From assembly GCF_002250625.1 (NCBI RefSeq), contig NZ_NMVQ01000010.1:1-59350 (forward strand): a stretch of DNA of 59,350 bases. The letters run 5' to 3'. This document shows positions 34,385 through 42,558 of the stretch, in pieces. Position 1 is the stretch's first letter, and every line of letters starts with the position of its first letter. This DNA comes from Enemella dayhoffiae (GTDB taxonomy: Bacteria; Actinomycetota; Actinomycetes; Propionibacteriales; Propionibacteriaceae). Under the pieces are notes generated by a model. That model was given only the letters and a program-made list of their open reading frames with translations, did no database searches and was not told the origin of the DNA. The translations under genes and the position numbers were made by a program.

Positions 34385-34921
34385 ATGCCGAGACAACAGA
34401 AGCGAATTGCATTCCTGGTAGCCCCCGAGGGGATCGAGGAGAAGGAGCTGGTCGACCCCCGCCGAGCCGTGGACGAGGCCGGTCACGAGACGGTGCTGGT
34501 GAGCACCGACTCCGGCGAGGTGCAGGCGTTCAACCACCTCGACAAGGCGAACACCTACCCGGTCGACCGGACCGTCTCCGAGGTGTCGGTGGACGACTTC
34601 GACGCACTGGTGCTGCCCGGCGGAGTCGCCAACCCCGACGCGTTGCGGACGGATGAGCAGGCCGTCGCGCTGATCGCCGAGTTCATCGGTTCGGGCAAAC
34701 CGGTCGCGGCGATCTGTCACGCGCCGTGGACGCTGGTCGAGGCCGACGTGGTGCGGGGCCGGAAGCTGACGTCGTGGCCGAGCCTGCAGACCGACCTGCG
34801 CAACGCCGGCGCCGACTGGGTGGACGAGGAGGTTGTGGTGGACCAGAACCTGATCACCAGCCGCAACCCCGGCGACATCCCCGCCTTCAACAAGGCACTG
34901 CTGGACGCCCTCTCCGACTGA
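34385..34921 (+). CDS. PfpI/DJ-1 family protein (YhbO-type)
   Basis: The 178-residue protein has the class I glutamine amidotransferase-like fold with the nucleophile elbow AAICHAPWTLVEA (Cys-His) and the DALVLPGGVANPDALR segment typical of the PfpI/YhbO family. Members act as stress-related deglycase or chaperone proteins, a function that is debated. The start is ATG 34385 and it is convergent with gtrA. Confidence 0.88.
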   Translation: MPRQQKRIAFLVAPEGIEEKELVDPRRAVDEAGHETVLVSTDSGEVQAFNHLDKANTYPVDRTVSEVSVDDFDALVLPGGVANPDALRTDEQAVALIAEFIGSGKPVAAICHAPWTLVEADVVRGRKLTSWPSLQTDLRNAGADWVDEEVVVDQNLITSRNPGDIPAFNKALLDALSD

Positions 34922-34937
34922 CCGACGACGCGGCGAG

Positions 34938-35510
34938 TCAGCGGCGGGCCGAAGCGGGCTCGCCGCCCTCGTTGCGTCCCTGATCGTCGGTACGCCGGCC
35001 GCGGAGCTTGGCCCACACCGTGCGGAACTGCTCGCTGACGTTCTCCGGGAACACCCACAGGTTCATCAGCAGGTAGATGTAGACGCCCTCGACACAGGCC
35101 GCGACCACCCGCGCCACCTGGTACTGCACGCCGAGATGCTCCAGCAGCCAGGAGAACCCGAGGATCCAGATCACGTAGTTGCTGATGATCACCACGAGCT
35201 GTTTGCCCGACTGTGCGGCGATGTGACCGTGGCTGCGGAAGTTGAGCCATTTGTTGAGGAAGAAGTTGAGGATGCTGGCCAGCAGGTAACCCAGGGTCAC
35301 CGCGATCGGGTACGGGATGTGGAACCAGCTCTTGAAGATGCTCAGCAGCAGGATGTCGAACAGGAAGGTGGTCAGCCCGAGGATGCAGAATCCGAGCCCG
35401 GTGGCCGGGATCCAGCTCAGCCACCGCGGTAGCCACCGGTGCATTCGCGCGGTCGTTCGCGCGAAGACTTCGGCGGCGGTGGTACGCCGGGCGGTGGGCA
35501 TGGGTGCCAT
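34938..35510 (-). CDS. GtrA family membrane protein
   Basis: The 190-residue protein has four membrane segments and the GtrA features GLGFCILGLTTFLFDILLL, LGYLLASILNFFLNKWLNFR and VYIYLLMNLWVFPE. GtrA-like proteins are thought to move polyprenyl-linked sugars across the membrane. The C-terminus is basic and soluble. ATG 35510 is used; an upstream ATG at 35528 is in frame. Confidence 0.85.
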   Translation of the reverse strand: MAPMPTARRTTAAEVFARTTARMHRWLPRWLSWIPATGLGFCILGLTTFLFDILLLSIFKSWFHIPYPIAVTLGYLLASILNFFLNKWLNFRSHGHIAAQSGKQLVVIISNYVIWILGFSWLLEHLGVQYQVARVVAACVEGVYIYLLMNLWVFPENVSEQFRTVWAKLRGRRTDDQGRNEGGEPASARR

Positions 35511-35628
35511 TTTGGCAGGTTCGGGCAAGGATCAGGAAACGCCCGGACGATGATCAGGGGCAGGCCCGGGTCGAAACAGGCCCCGAGGTCCGGCCGAGCC
35601 GGGAATCGCCCCACCGTAGGCTCGTCGG

Positions 35629-35820
35629 ATGACACGAACACCCGATGAGCCCGAGCTGGACACCCGCGATGAGTTGCTGCCCGAGGAGGAGGCGGCCGGC
35701 AGTTCCGATCCCGAGGCCCAGGCCGACGCGATCCTCGAGGAGTCCGAGCAGCGTACGCAGCACCCCGAGGAAACCCGGCGGGAATCCACCCAGACCCCGG
35801 ACGACACCAGCGGAGGGTGA
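35629..35820 (+). CDS. Small acidic hypothetical protein
   Basis: The 63-residue product is highly acidic and hydrophilic (DEPELDTRDELLPEEEAAG) with a middle segment PEAQADAILEESEQRTQHPEETRR that resembles small actinobacterial acidic proteins of unknown function. It starts at ATG 35629 and stops 7 bases before the IS3 element, so the insertion lies just outside the gene. No domain recognised. Confidence 0.6.
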   Translation: MTRTPDEPELDTRDELLPEEEAAGSSDPEAQADAILEESEQRTQHPEETRRESTQTPDDTSGG

Positions 35821-35827
35821 CTTCCCC

Positions 35828-35852
35828 GGGCGTGAGGAACGAACTGGTGACA
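35828..35852. repeat. IS3 left inverted repeat
   Basis: Begins GGGCGTGAGGAACG. It pairs with the complement of 37084-37108 over 25 bases with two to three mismatches. Confidence 0.85.
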
Positions 35853-35860
35853 GGTTCGGT

Positions 35861-36737
35861 TTAGGCCGCGAGCGTGAGCGGCTCGGCTAGCTTGGCTTCG
35901 AACTCGATGGGCGTCAAGCCGCCGAGGGTGTCCTGGGCTCGTTGCCGGTGGTACTTCCGCTCGATCCAGACGACGATCGCGAGTCGCAGCTCCTGCTGTG
36001 TGTCCCAGCGCTGCTGGTTGAGCACGTTCGTTTGAAGAAGCGACCAGAAGCTCTCCATCGCCGCGTTGTCCCCGGCGGCGCCGACGCGGCCCATCGATCC
36101 GACCATGTCGTGACGGCGCAGCTCGCGGGGCCATCGCCCGGCTCCGAAACTGGCTGCCCCTATCGGCATGCAGGATGCAGCCGGCGACCTCACCGCGGCG
36201 CGCGACGGCGTTTCGGACGGCGTCGACGGCGAGTTTCGCGGTCATCCGGTCCGAGATCGAGTAGCCGACGATTCGGTTGGAGAACACGTCCTTGATCGCG
36301 CAGCAGTACAGCTTGCCTTCGCTCGTCCAATGCTCCGTGATATCCGTGAGCCAGAGCCGGTTCGGGGCATCGGCGCGGAACACCCGTTGCACGTGATCGT
36401 CGAACACCGGCGGGCCGGCCTTCTTCCCCTTCCCGCGGCGCCGGCGTTGCGCGGACGAGAGGATCCCGGCCTGCGAGCACAGCTTCCACGCCGTCCGCCG
36501 GCTCATCCGCCACCCCGCTCGGCGGGCTTCGTCGGCGAGGTATCGATACCCGAACGTCGGGTCGTCGTGGTGCGCGTCATGCAGTGCGTTGATCCGATAT
36601 GCCCGGAGCACGTCCGCGTCGCGGACAGGGTTGTTGCGCCACCGGTAGTAGGCCTGGCGGGCGAGCTTGAGGACCCGACACGACACCGTGACGGGGATGC
36701 CGTCCTCGGCGAGCTCAGATACGAGCGGGTACGTCAT
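35861..36737 (-). pseudogene. IS3-family transposase OrfB, frameshifted
   Basis: The N-terminal part (from ATG 36737) reads a normal IS3 OrfB with an HTH_21-like region and the rve core LTDITEHWTSEGKLYCCAIKDVFSNRIVGYSIS (first catalytic Asp) and ILHADRGSQFRSR (second Asp). Near 36130-36150 the frame breaks. The remaining catalytic part, ELRRHDMVGSMGRVGAAGDNAAMESFW with the final Glu and HRQRAQDTLGGLTPIEFE, continues in another frame to 35861. A single-base indel would restore the gene. Confidence 0.85.
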
Positions 36738-37039
36738 TTTGGGGAGCCGCCGAGGCGCAAGTTCGCCTGCGACAGATACGCCGCTGCACGACGGAGGACT
36801 TCGTTCTCCTGCTCGAGCAACCGGATCCGCTTCTTCAGCTCGCGAGCCTCGGCCGCATCCGCGGCGGTCTGACCGGGACGGTTCCCGTCTTCGACATCGG
36901 CCTGGCGGAGCCAGTTCTGCAGCGTCGCTTCGCTGATCCCGAAGTCGGTGGCGATCTGTTTGATGGTGACGCCGCTCTCGCGGCGACGAGCGACCGCGAC
37001 GACGTCCTCGCGGAATTCTCTGGGATAGGGACCGGGCAT
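36734..37039 (-). CDS. IS3-family transposase OrfA
   Basis: The 101-residue protein has an HTH (YPREFREDVVAVARRRESGVTIKQIATDFGISEATLQNWLRQ) and a leucine-zipper-like region (ELKKRIRLLEQENEVLRRAAAYL), typical of OrfA. Its stop overlaps the orfB start by 4 bases, the usual arrangement for IS3 elements. OrfA binds the inverted repeats and can combine with OrfB through frameshifting. Confidence 0.92.
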   Translation of the reverse strand: MPGPYPREFREDVVAVARRRESGVTIKQIATDFGISEATLQNWLRQADVEDGNRPGQTAADAAEARELKKRIRLLEQENEVLRRAAAYLSQANLRLGGSPK

Positions 37040-37083
37040 GATGACATCCTCCCCGCCAGCGCCTCCCGGCACTAACGATCAGT

Positions 37084-37108
37084 TGTCACCCATTCGTTCC
37101 TCACGCCC
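37084..37108. repeat. IS3 right inverted repeat
   Basis: TGTCACCCATTCGTTCCTCA... is the reverse complement of the left end apart from a few positions. It is followed by CCC, matching the CCC before the left end. Confidence 0.85.
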
Positions 37109-37211
37109 CCCGGCCTCGTTCCCACTCCGTGGCGCGAACGTCACTCGGCGGCTCACTGGTGGGCCGCCGAGTGGAGCTCAGGCCGCTGAGTGGCCGACCC
37201 CGGAAACGAGC

Positions 37212-37248
37212 GAAGTCCCGAGGCATCTGGACGATGCCTCGGGACTTC
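37212..37248 (-). terminator. Hairpin terminator of the disrupted tRNA-Pro gene
   Basis: A perfect 16-bp stem (GAAGTCCCGAGGCATC and its complement) with a 5-base loop lies 6 bases beyond the 3' end of the tRNA-Pro fragment on the minus strand. It is the natural terminator position for the original tRNA. Confidence 0.7.
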
Positions 37249-37254
37249 AAAACG

Positions 37255-37296
37255 TCGGGCTGACAGGATTTGAACCTGCGACCCCTTGACCCCCAG
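37255..37296 (-). pseudogene. 3' part of a split tRNA-Pro(GGG) gene (left island junction)
   Basis: On the minus strand this reads CTGGGGGTCAAGGGGTCGCAGG, then TTCAAATCCTGT, CAGCCCG and the discriminator A: the 3' side of the anticodon loop, variable region, T-arm and acceptor strand. The acceptor strand CAGCCCG pairs with CGGGCTG at 44814-44820, showing that the two fragments came from one gene. Upstream of the anticodon loop the sequence diverges into island DNA. Confidence 0.85.
37281..37296. repeat. Left attachment-site core (16 bp)
   Basis: ACCCCTTGACCCCCAG is identical to 44773-44788 and corresponds to the tRNA-Pro anticodon loop and the 3' anticodon stem. The identity ends exactly at these bases on both sides, as expected for a site-specific recombination core. 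Confidence 0.8.
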
Positions 37297-37338
37297 GTGG
37301 CAGGAGCACGGCTCATAACCCACCTGACCTGGGGTTTT
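37291..37338 (+). terminator. Hairpin with T-run at the left island end
   Basis: CCCCAGG and following GTGG pair with CCAC and CCTGGGG, followed by TTTT. It overlaps the attachment core and could stop rightward transcription into the island, or simply reflect recombination-site structure. It lies in the 150 bases left of the HNH gene where I see no gene. Confidence 0.4.
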
Positions 37339-37452
37339 GTGTTTCAGGAGCGTGCTCTGCGCGTCACGTTTTGCAGGGTTTGCAGGCTGTTGGTCACCTG
37401 ATTGGTCCACTTCGATGCCTGCCTACGGTGTCGGCGCAGCACGACAGCGCGA

Positions 37453-38160
37453 TCAGTCTGACCAACACACTTCGCAGGCCAAGAACCCGCGCAGCACCAG
37501 GCGAATCCGTAAGGCTCTATCGACCCGGTACGAGTAGCGGTAGCGGTCCTGCTGTACGGTGAACCAGACCTTCTCTTCTTCGGCGCTGTCGAACCAACGC
37601 AGTAGCGCTCGTGACCCGACTTCAGGAAGCAGCAGCGTCTGATCGTTCGCTGGCATCCATTGTTCGAAATCGATGACTTCATCCGGCGATGCTTGGTCTA
37701 GTCGAAACCACCTGACGGAGCTGGGACTGTCATAGCGAGGGTCGCCGAGATCGTACATGGCATGTCCGCGTGCCAGCTTCAGAATCACTGCTCGCAGGCG
37801 ATCGCCGTTGTCGCCGTGATCCCACGCCTGTCCCGATGAGAGGGTCGAATCGAGTTGTCGTGCGATCGCCTCCGTCGCTTCCACGGACCGACGCACTCGG
37901 GGCCGCTCGAACAACGCGGGATCAGCGCTTCCCGCGCACACAGCCTCCAGCAGGCACACAATGAATCGCTCATCCGCCGAAGTGCCGTTGTTACACGAAA
38001 AGCATGAGTAAACGGTGGCGAGATTGTCCGGGAGGGGCCGGTCTAGAAATGCCCGCGCTGGCACATGTTCGATGGTCCTTGTCCTAGGCGTGATGGTGCC
38101 ACCGCAGGTGTAGCAGTAGTCAAACAGCCTGTCGTCGGTAAACGGCACCCGCTGCCTCAT
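37453..38160 (-). CDS. HNH endonuclease linked to the Dcm-Vsr operon
   Basis: The 235-residue protein has an N-terminal treble-clef HNH-like site: YCYTCGG with CxxC, TIEHVPARAFLDRP with the catalytic His, and CFSCNNGTSADE with the second CxxC. The rest is a helical domain of unknown function. Its ATG overlaps the vsr stop (ATGA). It is likely the restriction nuclease, or an auxiliary one, in this island. Target and cofactor are unknown. Confidence 0.8.
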   Translation of the reverse strand: MRQRVPFTDDRLFDYCYTCGGTITPRTRTIEHVPARAFLDRPLPDNLATVYSCFSCNNGTSADERFIVCLLEAVCAGSADPALFERPRVRRSVEATEAIARQLDSTLSSGQAWDHGDNGDRLRAVILKLARGHAMYDLGDPRYDSPSSVRWFRLDQASPDEVIDFEQWMPANDQTLLLPEVGSRALLRWFDSAEEEKVWFTVQQDRYRYSYRVDRALRIRLVLRGFLACEVCWSD

Positions 38161-38594
38161 GGTTGCCCTGCCCTGAGCCTGACGACATCGATAACGCTAG
38201 CCGCCACTTCCTGGGCTGGCTCGTGTTCCCAGTACCGGAGGACGGTCCACCCGGCTAGCCGAAGGATGCTACTCGTACTGGCATCCCGCGCCTTGTTGTC
38301 TTTGATCTTGGTTGTCCAATAGTCGTAGTTCGAGGACGTCAGGTGACAGTGCTGAGGGCAGCCGTGCCTGTAGCAGCCATCGATGAAGACGGCAACTTTC
38401 GACCTTGTGAAGACGATGTCTGCCGTGCGGCGAAGGCTCTGTTCCGGGCGGACTGAGACCCTGTACCGCAGGCCTGCGGCGTGCAGCAACCGTCTTACGG
38501 CCATCTCGGGAGCTGTGTCGCGCGACTTGTTGCCCTGCCTCACTTTGCGAGCACGGGGGCTGCTAGCCCAGGACTCGCGTCGCGACCCCTGCAT
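38157..38594 (-). CDS. vsr: Very short patch repair endonuclease Vsr
   Basis: The 145-residue protein has the Vsr fold motifs RYRVSVRPEQSLRRTADIVF (catalytic Asp), VAVFIDGCYRHGCPQHC (zinc site and histidine), WTTKIKDNKARD and LRLAGWTVLRYWEHE. Vsr nicks at T:G mismatches produced by deamination of 5-methylcytosine made by the linked methyltransferase. Some Vsr-like enzymes in such operons act as restriction nucleases. It follows dcm by 7 bases and overlaps the HNH gene. Confidence 0.92.
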   Translation of the reverse strand: MQGSRRESWASSPRARKVRQGNKSRDTAPEMAVRRLLHAAGLRYRVSVRPEQSLRRTADIVFTRSKVAVFIDGCYRHGCPQHCHLTSSNYDYWTTKIKDNKARDASTSSILRLAGWTVLRYWEHEPAQEVAASVIDVVRLRAGQP

Positions 38595-38601
38595 ACTGGG
38601 T

Positions 38602-39933
38602 CTAGACCCTCGCGGGTTCTGAGTGTGGAGCCGAGATCGCGCACTGCTCCCACTCGTCGGATTGGCTGCGTAGCTCCGCCCTTGCTTGGGTCACGTTGCA
38701 GGAGAGCCACGCCGGGTCGCCGAGGGCGAGGCTATCCGTCGGACGAACCAGACCCTCTACTCCCAGGGCGGCAATCAGAGCACGTCCCGCGGCCGCTGCG
38801 AGTGGTGGCGGCACGCTGTTCCCTACCTGGCGGTGCCCATGCCAGTTCGTCGTGTTGAATCGAAACCAATCAGGATATCCGTGAAGGCGGGCGGCTTCTC
38901 GGACCGTAATTACGCGGTTCTTGGCCGGGTGGATTGGTCTCGGCGAAGTGTGAGATCCTCTATCGGTTCCGGTTCCCGCGCGCAAGGTCCGTGCTTGGCC
39001 ACTGGGGCTAAGGCGGAACAGCCTACTAACCTTTTCGGCCTCGCCCTGAGGAGTGCGCGCGAATCGTTGCACTGTCTTCTGCGTGTGCACGGTCCGCAAC
39101 GAACCCGTGAGTACGCCTGGGTCGTATCGTCGCGGCACGCTCATGTCGATGGGATCTACTGTGACGCCGACCAGACCTTTCGCGTACAGGGACTCCGCAT
39201 CGAGTAGGCCCGCCAAATCTTCCTCATCAAGTTGCACTTCGTCACTCGCCAGCAGCCGTCGATACTTGGCCAGTTCCGGCAAACCGGCGAATGCGTCTGC
39301 GACGGTAACTCGTTCAACATGGGGTGCTTCAAGAGTTGGTGCAGAACCTTCGCGAGACCCCATCATGATTACCCGACGCCGGCTCTGTGGAACACCGTAA
39401 TCGGCCGCATTTACGACGTTCTCAAATTCGTTCAGAACGTAGCCACCGTCGATCGTCAAGCGGCGCACCGCCTCTTCACGGAGCTCCTTGAACCGCGGCT
39501 CGAGTAGGCCCGCTACATTTTCGAGGCAGAACACTCTAGGTTGCATCGCCACAACTAGATCGACGAACCGGAGCAACTGATTATTTCGCTCATCGGTCAG
39601 GTCCCTGACGCCCCCGACGGAGAATCCTTGGCAGGGGGGGCCGCCAATAATCGCGTCGATCGACAACTCTTCGTCGGCACGGCCATGTTGCACCAGGCCA
39701 ACTCTGGCCAGAGCGACGATCTCATTAGCGACTTGCTCCGGAGACCCCTCACGCAGATCGCGGCACAGAACCGGAGTATTCGGCATGTTATACCGGTGAA
39801 CTAATGCATGCACCGGGTCGAACTCGGCAGCTGCAATCACGTCAAAACCCGCTCGCTCAGCGCCGAACGACAAGCCACCAGCGCCTGCGTACAGGTCGAC
39901 GGCGACTGGTCGCCTGCGGAGTCCAAGTGTCAC
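38602..39933 (-). CDS. dcm: DNA (cytosine-5) methyltransferase
   Basis: The 443-residue protein has all main m5C methylase motifs in order: motif I VDLYAGAGGLSFG, motif IV IGGPPCQGFSVGG with the catalytic Cys, motif VI CLENVAG, motif VIII QSRRRVIMMG, a variable target recognition region, and motif X HRQVGNSVPPPLA. GTG 39933 is the start. It heads the leftward operon dcm-vsr-HNH. The target sequence cannot be predicted from the protein alone. Confidence 0.95.
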   Translation of the reverse strand: MTLGLRRRPVAVDLYAGAGGLSFGAERAGFDVIAAAEFDPVHALVHRYNMPNTPVLCRDLREGSPEQVANEIVALARVGLVQHGRADEELSIDAIIGGPPCQGFSVGGVRDLTDERNNQLLRFVDLVVAMQPRVFCLENVAGLLEPRFKELREEAVRRLTIDGGYVLNEFENVVNAADYGVPQSRRRVIMMGSREGSAPTLEAPHVERVTVADAFAGLPELAKYRRLLASDEVQLDEEDLAGLLDAESLYAKGLVGVTVDPIDMSVPRRYDPGVLTGSLRTVHTQKTVQRFARTPQGEAEKVSRLFRLSPSGQARTLRAGTGTDRGSHTSPRPIHPAKNRVITVREAARLHGYPDWFRFNTTNWHGHRQVGNSVPPPLAAAAGRALIAALGVEGLVRPTDSLALGDPAWLSCNVTQARAELRSQSDEWEQCAISAPHSEPARV

Positions 39934-40125
39934 TGCGGGGTGCGCCTCACGTTAGCCGGGGCCTCACTCGGCCGTTGTCAAGACGAGTCTAGCCGGGACG
40001 TACGACGCAGAGACCGCGACACACCACAGCATCGACCGCAGAGCGGCTGACCAAGTCTGCTGTACAGGAGGGGGTCACATGGGATAATCGGTGTCACAAG
40101 GTCCGATCAACCGACGGAGTCGACG
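39934..40125. promoter_or_regulatory. Divergent promoter region between dcm and the GHKL ATPase gene
   Basis: The 192-base gap separates the two divergent operons of the island. I see no convincing palindromic operator or controller gene. The two operons are probably transcribed from here in opposite directions. Confidence 0.5.
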
Positions 40126-41547
40126 ATGCCCTCCCACCAGCTTGCGCGCTCCTCTGCGGACGCCAGCCCAACCAAGGCGTTCTTCGTCAGGATGCTAACC
40201 CGCGACATCTCGCTCGATGACTGCATCCTTGACCTGATCGACAACAGCATCGATAGCGCCTGGCAGCACGCAGGAGTTCGCCCCACCGCATTCACTCCGA
40301 GCGAACTTCTCAAGGAATACCGCATCGACATCGAATTCGATGAGACTAGCTTTCGCATATCAGACAACTGTGGCGGCATATCTCTCGATAACGCGGCGGA
40401 CTATGCATTTACGTTCGGCCGGAAAGACGGCACCGACGAGTCATCTTCTGCTGAGCTAGAGGGCGGCCAAGGCGAGGATGAAGACCCCGACAGCGATCCA
40501 TCTTCGCCCGACTACTCGGTTGGCGTCTACGGCATCGGGATGAAACGTGCGATCTTCAAGATCGGAAACGATATCACGATTACAACCACACATTCGGATC
40601 GGTCATCGTCAGATTCATTCGCGGTGCCTATCATGGTGAAAGAATGGCTTGCTGATACGACGACACCGTGGGATTTCGATATCGTCCCAGCGGAGCCGCT
40701 TTCGAGCCCCGGCGTAGTGATCGATGTTACCGACCTGAACGAAGAATCGAAGCGCAGATTCGCCGACCCTGCTTATGAGCAAACGCTCAGAAGCGACATA
40801 TTGCGACGAGATTACATGATTCCACTCATGCAAGGGCTCACGATCACGGTAAACGGAAACGAGGTTGGATACCGTCCGATAAGCCTGCTTGCGAGCGAAG
40901 ACTTCACTCCGCTTCGAGAAACGATCGAAGACGGCCAAGTTACCATCGAGATCATTGCGGGGATGCACGCTGCGCCTCCGGACGACAATGAGCCCGATGG
41001 GTCGCGCCAAGACCGGGATTCAGGGTGGTATGTGGTCTGCAATGGACGAGTCGTTCTTGCGGCCGACCGTACTACATCCACGGGCTGGGGCGTTAAGGGA
41101 TTCCCTCAGTGGCACGGCCAATACTCCGGATTCATCGGGATCGTCCTCTTCTCCGCCGCAGATCCCTCCCTCCTTCCCATGACCACCACGAAACGCAACG
41201 TCGACGTCTCCTCAGCCGTGTACCAACGCACCGTCAACCAGATGATGAAGCCAACCCGATCCTGGATCGACTACACGAACGCACGGAAGACAGCGATAGA
41301 GCGCGCGAAGAAGTTCGAGGAGTCTGCAAAGCCCATCGAGGCGTCAAGTGTCGCCGAGAACGCTTCCGTCGTGCTCCCGAAGATCACAACCAAAAGAACA
41401 CGGGTTGCGAACATCAACTATTCGGTTCCACTTGCCAAGATGAAGTCACTGGCTGAAGCGCTCGGAGACGCGGGCATGAGCTACCGAGACGTTGGACTTG
41501 CGTCGTTCGAGTACACATACAACGATCACGTGGACGATGACGAATGA
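40126..41547 (+). CDS. GHKL (Bergerat-fold) ATPase, MutL/MORC-like
   Basis: The 473-residue protein has an N-terminal GHKL ATPase site: N-box ILDLIDNSIDSAW (D36, N40), G1 box FRISDNCGGI and G2 box GVYGIGMKRAIFKIG, followed by a transducer-like region ending MTTTKRNVDVSS, where a Lys often contacts the gamma phosphate. The general-base position usually held by Glu is Asp (D36). An acidic loop (DDEDPDSDPSS-like) lies between the G1 and G2 boxes. Similar ATPases occur in R-M neighbourhoods with m5C methylases and Vsr (Iyer, Abhiman and Aravind's MORC work). Stop overlaps the next gene by ATGA. Confidence 0.85.
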   Translation: MPSHQLARSSADASPTKAFFVRMLTRDISLDDCILDLIDNSIDSAWQHAGVRPTAFTPSELLKEYRIDIEFDETSFRISDNCGGISLDNAADYAFTFGRKDGTDESSSAELEGGQGEDEDPDSDPSSPDYSVGVYGIGMKRAIFKIGNDITITTTHSDRSSSDSFAVPIMVKEWLADTTTPWDFDIVPAEPLSSPGVVIDVTDLNEESKRRFADPAYEQTLRSDILRRDYMIPLMQGLTITVNGNEVGYRPISLLASEDFTPLRETIEDGQVTIEIIAGMHAAPPDDNEPDGSRQDRDSGWYVVCNGRVVLAADRTTSTGWGVKGFPQWHGQYSGFIGIVLFSAADPSLLPMTTTKRNVDVSSAVYQRTVNQMMKPTRSWIDYTNARKTAIERAKKFEESAKPIEASSVAENASVVLPKITTKRTRVANINYSVPLAKMKSLAEALGDAGMSYRDVGLASFEYTYNDHVDDDE

Positions 41548-42491
41548 GCTCCACGACCCGCATCGACTACAGCATCCGACAGAACAAGGCGATAGAGCGA
41601 AGCATTGTCTTCGACGGCCTCCGAGCTCTCTATGTCGGCGTTCACCCACATAACCCCTTGGTGTACATCGGTTTCGGATCAGTGTGGTTTACGGACTTTC
41701 ATCTGGCTCACCGCCACCTGGGCATCGATCGAATGATCTCCATAGAGCTGGACGAGGTCACTGCAAAGCGCGCGGAATTCAACAAACCTTACAAAACTAT
41801 CGATGTCATTCAGGGCGACTCGAACGATGTCCTGCCGGAACTCCGCGACCGCGATGACCTGGCCGGGCAGCCGTGGATCGCCTGGTTGGACTACGACAAG
41901 GCTCTGGACGAGGATCGGATTGAACAGCTCGACGATCTCATCAGGTACATGCCCGACGAGTCGACGGTTGTCACGACGTTCAGTGCTACCCCTAGCCCTT
42001 ACGGGAAGCCGAACCAACGAGTACAACGCATCCAGGAATTGTTCGGCTTCGCGGCTCCCGACGGCTTGCAGAACGACGATGTTCGCGATGAGGACGGTCT
42101 ATCGCAAGTCCTAGCCGACTCGCTGGAACGCCGCCTTCGCAGCATCTCAATTAGCGCAGGGCGCTCACCCGCCGTGCCAGCTTTCCGTATGCGTTATCGC
42201 GACGGGGCACCTATGGTGACGGTTGGCCTCCATCTTCCGAGCCCGGAGACGTCGGATGATGTCCGCAGGATCATCAGCGACCCAAGTTGGCCGGGCATCG
42301 TTGGGGCGGCGATAACTACACCACCTTTGACGACACGCGAGGTCGGAGCCATCCGCGCCCTGCTACCAACCACCAAGTCCATTACGCGTAGCGACATCCA
42401 GGACGCCGGATTCGACCTGGAAGACGACCAGCTCGATGCCTTCACCGCTCACTACAACCGTTACCCCACTTTTGCTCAGTTGGCCTTCTGA
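41544..42491 (+). CDS. Rossmann-like protein of unknown function paired with the GHKL ATPase (methyltransferase-like fold)
   Basis: The 315-residue protein looks like a class I methyltransferase fold: NPLVYIGFGSVWFTDFHLAHRHL could be motif I and its helix, RMISIELDEVTAKRAEFN resembles motif II with an acidic end, VIQGDSNDVLPEL motif III, and PWIAWLDYDKALDE sits where motif IV (often D/NPPY) would be. The catalytic motif is LDYDK, so it may not methylate DNA. The C-terminal region carries a helical domain. ATGA overlap with the GHKL gene shows coupling. No family was firmly recognised. Confidence 0.65.
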   Translation: MSSTTRIDYSIRQNKAIERSIVFDGLRALYVGVHPHNPLVYIGFGSVWFTDFHLAHRHLGIDRMISIELDEVTAKRAEFNKPYKTIDVIQGDSNDVLPELRDRDDLAGQPWIAWLDYDKALDEDRIEQLDDLIRYMPDESTVVTTFSATPSPYGKPNQRVQRIQELFGFAAPDGLQNDDVRDEDGLSQVLADSLERRLRSISISAGRSPAVPAFRMRYRDGAPMVTVGLHLPSPETSDDVRRIISDPSWPGIVGAAITTPPLTTREVGAIRALLPTTKSITRSDIQDAGFDLEDDQLDAFTAHYNRYPTFAQLAF

Positions 42492-42558
42492 GACACCGAA
42501 ACCTGCACCATCAGGCTGGTAACGGCGAGGGTTGCGCTCCCCTGTGGTCGTAGCGCTA

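Larger units (their letters stand above)
35828..37108 (-). mobile_element. IS3-family insertion sequence
   Basis: The element has 25-bp terminal inverted repeats differing at two or three positions (left GGGCGTGAGGAACGAACTGG, right complement GGGCGTGAGGAACGAATGGG). They are flanked by CCC on both sides, consistent with a 3-bp target duplication. It carries orfA and orfB in the usual IS3 arrangement with an overlap. The orfB gene is frameshifted, so the copy is probably not autonomous. It inserted between a small acidic gene and the disrupted tRNA-Pro region. Confidence 0.88.
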
